A stretch of 64,000 nucleotides of DNA, taken from assembly GCA_037013685.1 (NCBI GenBank), contig CM072897.1, positions 21,650,143-21,714,142 of the forward strand. The letters run 5' to 3'. The notes beneath the pieces were generated by a model. It saw only the letters and a list, made by a program, of their open reading frames with translations. It was not told the origin of the DNA and searched no databases. The position numbers and the translations under genes were made by a program. Below are positions 33,101 to 42,420 of the stretch, piece after piece; position 1 is the first letter of the stretch; each line of letters opens with the position of its first letter. The stretch comes from Acridotheres tristis (Eukaryota; Chordata; Aves; Passeriformes; Sturnidae).

Positions 33101-35773
33101 TCTCCTGTCGGCCGCAGGTGCAGCAGCGGATCGGGTACTGCCCGCAGTTCGATGCCCTGCTGGAGCACATGACGGGCCGCGAGACGCTGAGCATGTACGC
33201 GCGGCTGCGCGGCATCCCCGAGCGCTACATCGGCAGCTGCGTGGAGAACATGCTGCGGGGGCTGCTCCTGGAGCCCCACGCCGACAAGCTGGTCAGGACC
33301 TACAGGTGAGAGCAGGTGTGGACAAACTGCCGTCCCTCCTCTTTTGTGATGCTCCCTGTGATCACTGTGGGTCTCTGTCCCTGTTCCTCGCTCCTGTTTT
33401 CAGCTGAATGTTGGACTTGATCTCGCAGGTCGTTTCCAACCTTAATGATTCTGTGATTCCTCTGCAGTGGTGGAAACAAACGGAAGCTGAGTGCTGGCAT
33501 TGCCCTCATTGGTGGCCCCCCTGTGATCTTCCTGGACGAGCCCTCCACTGGCATGGACCCCGTGGCCCGGCGCTTGCTCTGGGATGCAGTGACACGGACA
33601 CGGGAGTGTGGCAAATCCATCATCTTCACCTCCCACAGGTGACGCTTGGCTGGGCAAGGCTTGGCATGAGAGATCAGGGAGAGTGGTGGGATCCAAGGGA
33701 TGGGGACACACCTCCGGGGCCTGGTAAGTGGGCATACACTGCCTGCAACCAGTGACTGGCTTTACCCAAATCTCCCTCCTCCAAGGGTCCAGAGAGAAGG
33801 GAATACACCTCCAGCTGCTTCCCAGAAGCTTATGCTTGTGTCCTGGTGCTTACATGCCCAGAGAAGCTGTGGCTGCCCCATCCCTGGAAGCGTCCAAGGG
33901 CATGTTGGACTGGGCTTGGAGCAGCCTGTTCTAGTGGAAGGTGTCTCTGCCCGTGGCAGGGGGTGGAATGAGATGAGCTTTAAGGTTCCTTCCAACCCAA
34001 ACCATGCTGGGATTCTCTGAACGAGTCTTCTCCTTCCTGCAGCATGGAGGAGTGCGAGGCGCTGTGCACACGATTGGCCATCATGGTGAACGGGCAGTTC
34101 AAGTGCCTGGGCAGCCCCCAGCACCTCAAAAGCAAATTTGGCAGTGGATACACCTTGCTGGCCAAAACCAGGGGTGAGGAGGAGGGCGAGCTGCAGGCCT
34201 TCAAGGCCTTTGTGGAGAAGACTTTCCCAGGTACTGTGAGCTGCTGGAGTGGTTGCCCCCGGAGCAGGGGCAGGGTGCTGGGTGTGAATGTCAGCACATT
34301 CCCTAATACAGAGTGTCTCCCTGCTCCATTCCCCAGGCAGTGTCCTGAAGCACGAGCACCAGGGCATGGTGCATTACCACTTGACCAACAAGAACCTCAG
34401 CTGGGCACAGGTAAGGGGGCACTGGGAGCCCTTCTCCTGCCCCTTCCCCTGTTCTTGGTGCTTTGCTTTCCATGGTGCATCTTCCCTACGCTGCTGCGTT
34501 CCTCTGTGGGAGTGTGGCACGGGTGGGCACAGCTTCCCCATGCTGGCATCTCCCTGCTCCTGCCCCTCAGCCCCAGGAACCCCCTGGCAGTGGCTTCAGA
34601 CAGTGCCATGTAGGCATCGCGTGGTCCCACCAGGGCTGTGGGCAGTGGCTTTTCCCAGCCTGAGGGGTCCCAGCCCAGGGACACTGGTAAAAACCCACAG
34701 TACAGATATGGTGTGTAACCCTCTGCATACAGTATACAGTCATGTATAGAGCACACCTGGTACATCTCTCTGTCTATATACTGGCTATATGTGCATTGTC
34801 CATATGTAAATACATGCATACTATACAGAGATATTCATAGCATACAGATAGTTTTCATATGCAGTATCTAGGTATATATATATTTCTATATCTATATCAT
34901 GTGCACTGTATGTAGTGTATATAATATACTGTATATTGTATATATACAATATCTACCATATATATACTGTGTAGGGTATATGGTAATACTCTATATAGAT
35001 TATATACTCTGGAGTATATACTCTTTATATCAAGTGTGTAGTATAGTCTATAGAGTGTATATATCAATAGTACATAGGATACAGATTATATAAAAGCTAT
35101 GTATAGGAGTATATAAAACTAGAGAGAGTGAGTTTATAAATATATATATTATATGTAGCTCAATATAAAAATGATGGATATGCTAGATACAGATAGTTAT
35201 GTATAGTGTATAGTATCCTATGTAGTTACTTCTATATTATATAAATATTTTATATATATAATGTATTGGCAGAAACCTTGAGCAGGGATTCAAACCCAGA
35301 TATGTGTGTGTATATATAAATACATACATACATATATATATATATATGTATGTATGTATTTGTATATAAGTATATATGTATGCATTTATTACATATAAAT
35401 GTGTAAAGCAATCATATCCACAGCATATATTTTTAAATGGTGTCAGATACTCCTGGCTTCCCTCCACTCTCCTGACAGGGAAGGTGTCATTTTCCTGGCT
35501 CTCCCTGGAGAGAAAAGCTTTCCCTGCTTTTCCTGTCACAGCCTGGGGGTTCCTCTGTCACAGCCTGGGGTTCCCCCTGGGGTCCTGGGAGTCCCCCTAC
35601 ACCAAGTCACACTGCCCTCATGTCCCTGCCCTCCCTTGCAGGTCTTTGGGGCCCTGGAGAAAGCCAAAGAGAAGTATCGCTTGGAAGACTACTCAGTGAG
35701 CCAGATCTCTCTGGAGCAGGTCTTCATGAGCTTCACTCGCTTCCAGCACTACACAGAGGACAGAGGGAAATGA
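12144..35773 (+). CDS. ABCA3: ABCA3, phospholipid transporter of lamellar bodies (30 coding exons)
   Basis: Full-size ABC transporter of the A subfamily. In lung type II cells ABCA3 pumps surfactant phospholipids into lamellar bodies. Order: TM1 and large lumenal loop, TM2-6, NBD1, TMD2 with its own loop, NBD2. Thirty exons join in frame to 1,708 residues (human 1,704) with closely matching sequence throughout, such as [17 protein letters not shown] and [15 protein letters not shown]. Both NBDs are intact: Walker A GHNGAGKT (567-574) and GFNGAGKT (1421-1428), signatures LSGGM (666-670) and SGGN (1521-1524), acidic pairs DE at 690-691 and 1544-1545, switch His722 and His1577. The start exon holds the lysosomal-sorting pattern xLxxKN (LLLWKN, residues 9-14). 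The ATG at 12144 matches the human start. All introns are GT-AG except the GC-AG intron after 25145. ABCA1/ABCA2 are excluded by length and sequence. Confidence 0.97.
12464..12616 (+). repeat. Copy A of a ~150-bp duplicated segment
   Basis: This block in the intron after coding exon 1 is repeated in direct orientation at 16477-16627. Both start 'cagggtaacccacacccca', share 'gtgccatgtctccaaaaccca', and end near 'ctctcaggagca'. By eye about 90% of positions agree. Neither copy overlaps an exon. It may be a local duplication or two members of an unnamed interspersed repeat. Confidence 0.9.
14102..14205 (-). repeat. CR1 LINE 3' tail (antisense to ABCA3)
   Basis: Reverse-complement CR1 tail: 'gtggaatcccagcgtggtt', 'attggaaaggtccatcc', 'ccatgggcagggacattttcc', 'actagaccaggttgctc'. 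It is a short, diverged fragment, and one of only two CR1 pieces in this window that oppose their host gene. Confidence 0.8.
14367..14386 (+). repeat. Poly(A) run
   Basis: An uninterrupted run of 20 A inside an ABCA3 intron. No retrocopied gene sequence is recognised directly upstream, so it is recorded only as a homopolymer. Confidence 0.9.
15318..15410 (+). repeat. CR1 LINE 3' tail fragment
   Basis: Sense CR1 tail 'ggtccagtagaacgtgttc', 'tgcccatggtcttggaactgg' and 'cccaaaccattctgtgac'. It is a short fragment starting about 60 bases after coding exon 2 of ABCA3. Confidence 0.7.
16320..17180. repeat. AT-rich block in an ABCA3 intron (includes copy B of the duplicated segment)
   Basis: Apart from copy B of the duplicated segment (16477-16627), this stretch is strongly AT-rich with many ATTTAAAT/TTAAT motifs and a short (TA)n at 16648-16660. 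It contrasts sharply with the GC-rich exons around it. No coding or RNA gene is visible. It may be an old decayed insertion that brought copy B with it. Confidence 0.75.
16477..16627 (+). repeat. Copy B of the ~150-bp duplicated segment
   Basis: Direct repeat of 12464-12616 (see that entry). The match starts at 'cagggtaaccc' and stops at 'caggagcaacttttat'. Flanking sequences differ: copy B lies inside AT-rich sequence, copy A in ordinary intron sequence. Confidence 0.9.
17655..17876 (+). repeat. CR1 LINE 3' fragment
   Basis: Clear sense CR1: 'aggtttagattggatatttggaaaagg', 'ggcactgcccaggctccccagg', 'gggtgggattgttggggtgtc', 'gagctggactcgtgatccttgtgggtcccttcc'. 5'-truncated; intron between coding exons 4 and 5 of ABCA3. 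Confidence 0.92.
18186..18242 (+). repeat. CR1 LINE extreme 3' tail
   Basis: A 50-60 base sense remnant ('gattcaaggtcccttccaaa', 'accagcgattccgtga') with the CR1 terminal pattern, about 135 bases before coding exon 5 of ABCA3. Confidence 0.6.
20206..20625 (+). repeat. CR1 LINE 3' fragment
   Basis: About 420 bases of sense CR1: 'ggctgggagagctgggggtgctcacctggagaagagaaggctcc', 'ctccaggagagctggagaggga', 'gtgcccagagaagctgta', 'gagcaacctggtctagtgga', 'ggtgtccttcccatggcagg', ending near 'ccagaccattccctagtgct'. Intron between coding exons 7 and 8 of ABCA3. Confidence 0.92.
22973..26770 (+). other. ABCA3: ABCA3 exons 10-17: NBD1 and linker (residues 490-903)
   Basis: Exons: 22973-23119, 23442-23571, 24091-24245, 24990-25145, 25437-25647, 25934-26084, 26331-26429, 26578-26770. 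Walker A is in exon 11, the signature in exon 13, Walker B and the switch histidine in exon 14. Exon 13 ends CCAAG and its intron starts GC (25146-25147); a GT four bases on would shift the frame, so a GC-AG intron is required to reach [12 protein letters not shown]. The cytoplasmic linker after NBD1 keeps a run nearly identical to human ([20 protein letters not shown]). Confidence 0.94.
24354..24762 (+). repeat. CR1 LINE 3' fragment
   Basis: Sense copy of the same CR1 subfamily as 20206-20625, with 'tgaagaagagaagactccagg', 'acaggttgcccagagaagctgtgg', 'gatgtccctgcccatggcagg', and a preserved terminal 'aaatcattccgtgattccgtga'. It lies between the two exons that encode NBD1 Walker A and signature regions. 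Confidence 0.92.
28079..28268 (+). repeat. CR1 LINE 3' tail
   Basis: Sense CR1: 'cactggaacaggctccccagg', 'gggtgggattgttggggtatc', 'gggagttggactcactgattcttgtgggtcc', ending 'tgtttctgtgatc'. Intron between coding exons 18 and 19 of ABCA3. Confidence 0.9.
29262..29467 (+). repeat. CR1 LINE 3' tail
   Basis: Sense CR1: 'aggctggaaatcaaggaaaggttcttccctcagagggtg', 'gggattgttggggtgtctgtgcagg', ending with an intact 'ccatgattctatg'. The tail stops about 70 bases before coding exon 20 of ABCA3. Confidence 0.92.
32645..32700 (-). repeat. CR1 LINE 3' tail (antisense to ABCA3)
   Basis: Reverse-complement CR1 tail: 'tcacagaatgttctgatttggg', 'agggacccacaaggaccttcaagtccaac'. Short, and the second fragment that opposes the host gene. 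Confidence 0.75.
33412..33462 (+). repeat. CR1 LINE tail abutting the exon 27 acceptor of ABCA3
   Basis: The bases 'gttggacttgatctcgcagg', 'tcgtttccaaccttaatgattctgtgattc' are a CR1 3' end in sense orientation. The 3' splice site of exon 27 (tctgcag, ending 33467) follows directly, so CR1-derived bases make up the branch point and pyrimidine-tract region of a conserved NBD2 exon. Confidence 0.75.
33856..34020 (+). repeat. CR1 LINE tail next to the exon 28 acceptor of ABCA3
   Basis: Sense CR1: 'gcccagagaagctgtggctgcccc', 'gagcagcctgttctagtggaagg', 'cccgtggcagggggtgg', 'aaggttccttccaacccaaacc', ending about 22 bases before the acceptor at 34042. Only 'gagtcttctccttcctgcag' separates it from the exon. 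Confidence 0.9.
34700..35420. repeat. TA-rich low-complexity block with a perfect 44-bp palindrome
   Basis: The last ABCA3 intron is dominated by TATA/GTAT/ACAT repeats. At 35318-35361 the sequence is a perfect inverted repeat with no spacer (22-base arms rich in ATAC/TATA). With one mismatch the symmetry extends to 35311-35368. Such sequence can extrude a cruciform and would form a strong hairpin in pre-mRNA. No gene is seen inside. Confidence 0.9.
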
Positions 35774-38155
35774 GCCCCGGTGCCCTTCCTCACGGACTGG
35801 CCCTCAGCCTATACATAGTATATATAGAGACAGTAATTTATATATCGGCGTGTCTTAAATACTGTATAAATGTAACACTTTTCAGCGGGGAGGGGTGAGA
35901 GGATGGCAGTGCTCCTGCTGCTGTCAGCAGCTCTGGGCCTGCGTGTGTGACACTGCCACTCTCCTGCCTTCATCCATCCATCCAGCAAAAATAATCCGCC
36001 CAAAATGCTGGGAGGAGCCTTGGATGGGTGGGGAGGGGTGTTGGACTTGGGCTGGCAGAGGAGGAGCGGATTCCCCTCTGCTCCTTTCCTCCCTGCCCTG
36101 CTCACACCCAGCGGGATGCTGCCCCATGGTCCTCACCCGCATGTCCATGTGTTGTTAGGTGGTTGCTCGTGGTTTAGCAGGAGGCTGTCACATAGCTCAG
36201 ATCCAAACCGTCCCTGGGGTCAGCAGGATGTGCTGGGATTGCCTGTGGGAGCACTTTGTGTCCAACCAGGGGGGGATGGCTCAGCTCCTGCCTGGCACCT
36301 GGGGGGCATGGGAAAGAGGAGGCTCTGTCTCCTTTAAGTGCTTGGGAAAACTGTCTGCTCCTGCCTGCTTGCCAATCCTGGCCCCAGGAGCTGGCACTGG
36401 CCCCAGCCACGCAAGGGGAGCTGTGTGGTGCCAGGAGCTGGCACTGGGTGAGAGGTAGGACATGGTGCTGGAGCGGTGCCCAGAGCTCGGCCCCAGGAAC
36501 AGCACGTGATGGGCACGGCGGGGGAGGCGGCCAGGGCTGCCCAGGGACACTGCTGGGACGGCTGAGAGGTGCCACAAGGTCCCCGAGGACGCTGCTAGCA
36601 GCACTGCCCCGTTGTGCAGTGCAGCCACGGGACCAATTTGAAGCCAGCGATGCCCTCGCTGTGCCCATGTCCTGCTGAGCTCACCCCTTACACCCCACAC
36701 AGCTCCAACCGGACCATATCTGTCCTGCATCCCCCTCCTCATCCCCATCCCCTCACCAGGCTGTGCCAGCAGCAAGGCAGGGAGCAAAGGCTCTGTCCTG
36801 CCCCTGCCTGGCTTCAGGATGTTGCTGGGCACCAGCTTTGCCCAGTCCTGCCTGGGCCCAGTTAGAGGAGGCAACTTCTTTTTGGAGTTTCCCAGTGGCT
36901 GGGTTGTTTTGTTGGTTTTTTTTTTTTGTTTTTGTTTCTTTTTGGTTTGTTTGTTGGAAGTCTGTGTTGATTCTTGTCTGTCCTTAACTAGTCCCTGTGT
37001 CACCTAGGGCAGCCCCTTGGGTGCTGCCCCATGATCAATGCAGAGCTATTTGCACTATAGTACTACACACAATTGCACATAACTAATTAATATTTATGGC
37101 AAGGGGGGCTGATTCCCTCCCAGTGATTGCATTGTCAGGGGTTGGGTTATATTTTTGGGTTGGGTTTTTATTTTTTTCCTTGTGACTGACTCATTCTTTC
37201 TTGTTCCATTTCTTCCCTTTGCCTAATGTTGTTGTTCAGAACAATGGTGCATCATGTTACTAAGAATTTCCCTGGATCTTAAAAGACGTGTGTTTTTATT
37301 AGTTAGCAGCCAGCAGGTGAATGGCCTCCCTGGACACCTTGGAGCCTTTTGGAGCTGCTGGCAGGGAGGGTTGCACCCTGGGAGCATCCTGGTGGGCAGC
37401 AGAGCCAGCCACTGCCAAGGCATCATGCATGGGGGGGAATCCCAGCACCAGTGACTTTCCCAAGGAGGGAAGAAAAAGGAGTGATGCTTTCTGCTGGGAG
37501 GGTGGCTGAAGTGCTGAAACTCCCAGTAACTATTTTCTGGAAAGGGAAGTACAGCAGGATGTAGTAGAGCCTCCCAGGCTTTGCCTGGGATGAGGAGCAG
37601 TGGGAATGTGGAGGTTTCAGGGGGTGAAATACAAAATTGCCACAGGCTGGCAGTGCCCTGAGCACAGCAGCAGCAGTCCCTGTCCTGCTGGCTCTGGTGC
37701 CCCCTGCAAGGCTTGGGTGGGGACATGGCAGAGCTGGTGGGAGAGTCCATGGCAAGGATGACATCCCCTGGCCTCAGCCCTCCATCACTCTGGGGCCACT
37801 CTGACCTAAATGAAGGAAATGTTATGGGAGCAGCATTTCTTTGTCCCAGGGGGCTGTAACACCCTGTCTATCAGCCAGGCAGGCACTGTGGGCTGTGCAT
37901 GGTGCTGCTCCTGATTTCAGTCACAGCCACAGTGCCAGGCATGCCAGCCCAGGGCCAGGAGCAGCACCAGGAGTGCTCTGTGGGCAGGTACTGCCAGGGG
38001 CACAGCTGCTGCCAAGGGCACAGCTGCTGCTGGCACTGCTCTGGCCTCCCAGGAGGGAGAAGCAACACAGCTCCTGGGCAGCTTCTCCTCCCACTGGCTG
38101 CAGTGTGGTTGTTATTCCCATCATAGGAATAATAAAGATGATTTTTTTTCCAGTG
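35774..38155 (+). other. ABCA3: ABCA3 3' UTR (inferred end)
   Basis: From the TGA at 35771-35773 there is no further coding match. The first good polyadenylation signal I find downstream is AATAAA at 38131-38136, followed by a T-rich stretch (38141-38151) and GT-rich sequence (gtgggtgtttcc), as expected of a cleavage site. The UTR would be about 2.4 kb, with a T-rich run near 36909-36925. Earlier weak signals could give shorter forms. Confidence 0.55.
38131..38136 (+). promoter_or_regulatory. Polyadenylation signal, probably ABCA3
   Basis: Canonical AATAAA with a downstream T/GT-rich element about 10-30 bases on. It is convergent with the MCRIP2 signal on the other strand about 660 bases away. 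Confidence 0.6.
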
Positions 38156-38797
38156 GGTGTTTCCTGGCCTCCTTTGGAATCAGATTCTATTCAGCCTGTG
38201 CTGGCCTCCTGCTCTCTGCTTGGGGAGAAGGACATGGGGGTAGAGGGGTGTTCTACAAAACCAGAACTGGAAACGCTTGGAAAAGCGCAGCAGCTGAGGA
38301 GTTTTTTTTTTTGAGAAGTTGGGGTGCCCATCCTTTTTACCTCAGGCAGCCACAACTACCCTCTCTCAGCTCCCCCAGACAACCACAGGTGAGGGGGAGA
38401 CCTCGAGCTTGGTGCTCAAAATGCCTTTTGGCCTCCATGGCAGTGCACAGCTGGACCTAGCAGATTCCTGCAGATTTGCCCACTTACATGCTGCAGCCCA
38501 GCTCTGGAGCACAGCCAGAGTGCTTAGCCCCGCCACAGATGCCCATATGCTTCCCCCCTCAATCCTAAACACCTAAGACAGCACCAGCCCCTGGCTGAGC
38601 CCCAGGAGATGAGGCAGCATTGGGGCAACAATGCAGCTGCAAGGAAGAGAAGCTCCAACTCTCTGAATCCACAGAAGCCAGGTTCCCACTGAGCCACGAC
38701 ACAGCTGGAAGCATCCCCTCTCCAGGGCAGGATGCTGCACCCCCTGCTTCCCCTCTTCCCCATCCCACAAGCGCGTCGCCACGGGCAGTTTCAGCGC

Positions 38798-38803
38798 TTT
38801 ATT
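38798..38803 (-). promoter_or_regulatory. Polyadenylation signal, probably MCRIP2
   Basis: AATAAA on the minus strand (TTTATT on +), about 340 bases after the MCRIP2 stop codon. It would define a compact 3' UTR ending near 38780. Confidence 0.65.
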
Positions 38804-39143
38804 GTCTGGCGGTCCTGCTACAGCACCCCACTGTCCTCCCTGTGGCTATGGCTGCAGGGGGGGAGGCTCTTCCCCGTCCCCAGCGTGGCACCACAGTGTC
38901 CCTGGAGCTGGAGGCTGCAGGAGCTGCAGCAGTCCGAGAACTGGCACTTAAGGAATCCTGGCTGGGGCCGCACGCTGCTCCTCTGCCGGGCATGGCTGTG
39001 GTCCGGTCCCGCTGGGCTGGGTCACTCCACTTCGGGCATCTTAAAAACGTGGTTCAAAAACGCCACCGATTCTGGGTTGTGACCAGGCGCTCGCAGCTTC
39101 GTTTCTCTTGTTAAGAAACCAAACACAAATCTTTTCTTCTCTT

Positions 39144-42100
39144 TTATGAGCAGTTCTCGATTTTGGCCAGAAATTGCTGTGCCCACCAGTCCTCCAGGTC
39201 GATGGGAACAAAGTCTGAAAAAGAGGAGAGGGAGAGAGGGGAACAACTGGAGAAGGAGCAGAGCTCTGGGTGCTCCCTTCCAAAGCCCCCCAAAAAATAA
39301 CCTTGGAATCACAGAAGACCCTGAGCTGGAAGAGCCCCGCAGCGATCATCCAGTCCAGCCCCTTGGCCCTGCACAGACACCCCAACAATCTGCCCCTGGG
39401 CATCCCTGGCAACGCTGCCTAAACACTCCTGGAGCTCTGGCAGCCTCAGGGCCGTGCCCATTCCCTGGGGAGCCTGGGCAGTGCCCAACACCCTCTGGGG
39501 AAGAACCTTTCCCTGATTTCCAATCTAATGACACCCCCAGGTGTCCTCCACCCCTGTGCCATGTCCCTAAAAGGCCAGACTGGGTTTACAGGGACATTCT
39601 CATTCTTGGGAAGCTCTCAGCCACTGCAAGAGCCCACAGGCTGCTGTTACTGCCCTGACTCCAGGTGCCACCAGACAAGTGTTGTCCCCGTGCCCAACTG
39701 GTATTGCTGACCCCAGGAGAAGCGGGTCCCCACAGGGAGCCCCTCTCTCTCAGCATGATGCTGAACCCCTTGGTGGCAGGAGAAGGCCTGAATCCCAGAG
39801 GAGTCAGTAACACAGTGGAACATCCAAGGGACACAGTGGACATCCCCAGCACAGTGCCTGAGCCCAGCTGTCTCCCCTCAGCACCCCCATAGTGACTTCA
39901 GCATCAGCAGGATAGACCCAAGCATCCCCTCTGGCACATCCAGCACTTGAATCCAAATCCTCCTTCCACCACAGCCCTGTTCAGGTGCAGGCTGAGCCCA
40001 CAGCCACTCACTGCACCCCAAGCCTGATGCCCCCCAAAGTGCTACAACCACTGGCCACATACCTTTGAGTCCGGGGTCGGGGGTTTTCTCCACGTACTGC
40101 ACGGGGCCGCAGGCGCTCTCCCCGCTCTGGCTCCCGTCCAGCTGCTGCTCTACCTGCTGCCAGGCTGGGGAGGGGGAACAAGCACTGGGTGGGTTTGGGA
40201 TCCCAGTGTGAGGGGCTGCAGGACAGGAGCAGGAAGCGGAGCAAAGGAGGGCGAGTCCCCAGGCTGGGGACTCCACCCCTGCCACCGATGTCCCCAGCAC
40301 ATCTGTACTGGGGAGGGACTCCATCTGCTCCAGCTCTCCTGAGCACTGCCCCAGGAACCCTCTGCCCTCACCTTCATAGACAAAGCGGACGTTCTCCTCG
40401 TGGGCCAGGGTATAACATTCTTCAGGGGCTGAGATCTGCTGCAGCAGCAGTGGTGGCCTCTTGCCATTCACTCTGTTGAAGACGAGTTTCTGCGCTGGGC
40501 TGTGCAGGGAGGGAAGCAGTAAGGGGGTGAGGGCACAGGCAGCTCTGCCCACCTCAGCAAGAACTGGGGCAGTTCAAGTGTCCTGGGTTGTCTGGGTGCA
40601 GTCTCACCTACAGCTGCAAGACCCAGCCCAGGGGATTCGGACACAGGAGGGGTGCAAGGGGAACTCCCTGGGAAAAAGCATCAGCTGCCATCTCTTACCC
40701 ATCCTTAAACCTCCACCAAGTGCAGATCCTAAGAAAAAGGATCTGCCACCAAAACTGCAGGAATATCAGGAAATAGAAGCGAAATCCAGTTAGGTACTGG
40801 ACAGGGGATGTGCCATCCTCTGCAAATTAAGCACCCAGGTTCACTGGAATAGCTCTGGGCCCAGCATGTCCCCAAGGTGCCCCAGGACTGGGATGTAACA
40901 CTCTGTGAAGTGGGAGCAGGTCACACTTCCTCAGAGCTGGGATCCCCTCTGGTGAGGAGCACTTCAACCAACCCCTGCCCTGGATGCAGCAACACCCATC
41001 AGAGCAAAAGTAAAAACTTGGGACGAGACCTGTCAGCATCTTCAATGCAAAACTCCAGTATTCTGGCTTTTCTGCCCAGCTCCAGGGCAGAATATGGCTG
41101 CAACAGCCACGTTCCTCACGGGACAAAGTCTAAGGGGCCCTAGGAGTGGGTCTGGAGAGCAAGAGAGACTGGGAGCAGGCAGCTCCTGCAGATCTGCAGG
41201 CAGGGGCTGGGGAGGGCAGTGACCCTACAGCCAGCAGCACTGGGCAGGCAGGACCAGGACAAGCGTGACAGAAGCTACCCCAGTGAATTTCAGGGAACCT
41301 GGGAAGGAGAGGATCTAGGGGTTGGAGGGGGGACGCATCCATTTCTCGGAGCTGGAGAGGACGTGCAGAACTAGCGGGGCCCCAGTGCCCTGTCTGGGTG
41401 TGCGTTGAGTCCAGCCTTCCAGCCGGGAAAGGGGTCTCCTTAAGGGTCCCATCACCACCTCCCAGTCACTGGAATAACCCACAGCACCCAGCCAACAGCC
41501 CCAGGTATTGCTGCTGGACACTGGAATTCACCCAGATAATGTCACCCCGGCTTTCGGGGCAGAGGGGATCGCCAGCTCCGCGTGGGCTCCGTGGGCGCAC
41601 GGCGCGGCCAAGGCGGGCGGGCACACGGTGGCACCGGCGCTGGCCCCGCCGCCGGTTTGTGCAATCGGGGCCGTCCGCGGGGGGGCGGGAGAAGCCCGGC
41701 CCCGGCTCCGCCCGCACCGGGACCCCCCCGCGCCGCCTCCTTGGCGTGACCCCACCGGTCCCACTCCCCGCGATTTTTGGGGACGGCCCGTGGGAAGGAG
41801 GAGGGGCGGCGACTCCGGCGTGTCCCCGGCGCGGGGCGGCCCACGCCACGCGTGTACAGAGGTCCGCGGGACGCGTGCGGGCGCAGGCACGGCTGAGACC
41901 CCCGGGGCGAGCGGCACCGAGCGGAAACCCCGGGTCCCCCTCCCGCGTCCCGCCGGGCGGCCCGGCCGTCCCCGCTCCCCTTCACAAGGTCACCCCAGTG
42001 ACTTTCCAAGGTCACGACCGCGCGCGGGGCTCACCTGGCGGGGGGCCACGGGCCGGGCTGCGGCCGCCCTCGCAGCTCGCCCAGTTTGCTGCTCTCCACC

Positions 42101-42250
42101 GCCTGCTGCGTGGGACCTGCGGGGGGTGCGGGGCGTCAGGGGGGGCAGCGAGGGCCGGACGGAGCCCCCGCGCCCCCCGGCCCCGCGCCCCCCGGTACCT
42201 GTGCGGCGCTGCGTGGCGAGCTTGCTGGGGCCGCGCGTCAGCGTGTACAT
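39144..42250 (-). CDS. MCRIP2: MCRIP2 (FAM195A), MAPK-regulated corepressor-interacting protein 2
   Basis: Small, largely disordered protein of the MCRIP family; the human protein is linked to stress granules and shares the CtBP-binding family signature. Five minus-strand exons join in frame: 42250-42199, 42116-42035, 40499-40372, 40164-40063, 39214-39144, giving 144 residues (human 160). Conserved blocks are MYTLTRGPSKLATQRRTG at the start, KLVFNRVNGKRP and YTLAHEENVRFVYE in exon 3, AWQQVEQQLDG and GPVQYVEKTPDP in exon 4, and the C-terminal DFVPIDLEDWWAQQFLAKI. The linker in exon 2 is shorter than in human. MCRIP1 is less likely because of the MYT start, the conserved C-terminus and the neighbours METTL26, WFIKKN1 and RAB40C. 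All introns are GT-AG. It is convergent with ABCA3. Confidence 0.95.
39303..39545 (-). repeat. CR1 LINE 3' tail (sense to MCRIP2)
   Basis: On + it reads as reverse-complement CR1 ('ggaatcacagaagaccctgagctgg', 'gatcatccagtccagcccc', 'gcctgggcagtgccc', 'ggggaagaacctttccctga'). The element is therefore on the minus strand, the same direction as MCRIP2, in its last intron. Confidence 0.92.
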
Positions 42251-42420
42251 GGTGCGGGCCCCGGCCCACGGCCCCGCCGCCCCCGCCCGAGTGCCGAGCG
42301 CGCCCCTCGCCGGGGCCTTTAACGGGCCGGGCCGGGCGGGCACCGACACGCCCCCGCGCTTTAAAGGGACCGCGCGGGGGGCGCGTGGGACGCGGCGACA
42401 GCGCACAGCGCCTGGGGGAC
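41530..42420 (-). promoter_or_regulatory. MCRIP2: CpG island over MCRIP2 promoter and first exons
   Basis: Very GC- and CpG-rich sequence covers coding exons 1 and 2 (42250-42035) and part of intron 2, extending about 170 bases upstream of the start codon. No TATA box is evident. Long open frames on + here (to 449 codons) reflect base composition. Confidence 0.8.

Larger units (their letters stand above)
31749..35773 (+). other. ABCA3: ABCA3 exons 24-30: NBD2 and C-terminus (residues 1349-1708)
   Basis: Exons: 31749-31883, 32003-32197, 33118-33305, 33468-33638, 34043-34230, 34337-34410, 35642-35773 (stop TGA at 35771-35773). Walker A is in exon 25, and the signature spans the exon 26/27 junction (Ser1521 codon split AG|T). 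Walker B ([12 protein letters not shown]) and the switch histidine are in exon 27. Exon 28 begins in the [16 protein letters not shown] segment. Two CR1 tails run up to the acceptors of exons 27 and 28. The last intron (34411-35641) is mostly TA-rich sequence. Confidence 0.95.

Noticed and set aside
34700..35420. Mobile element or gene inside the last ABCA3 intron
   Set aside because: The block is TA-type low complexity with no terminal repeats, target duplications or coding frames beyond simple-repeat translations.
12144..35773. ABCA2 or ABCA1 as the identity of the large transporter
   Set aside because: The total of 1,708 residues and near-identical segments such as [20 protein letters not shown] and [13 protein letters not shown] match ABCA3; ABCA1 and ABCA2 are over 2,200 residues and differ in these regions.
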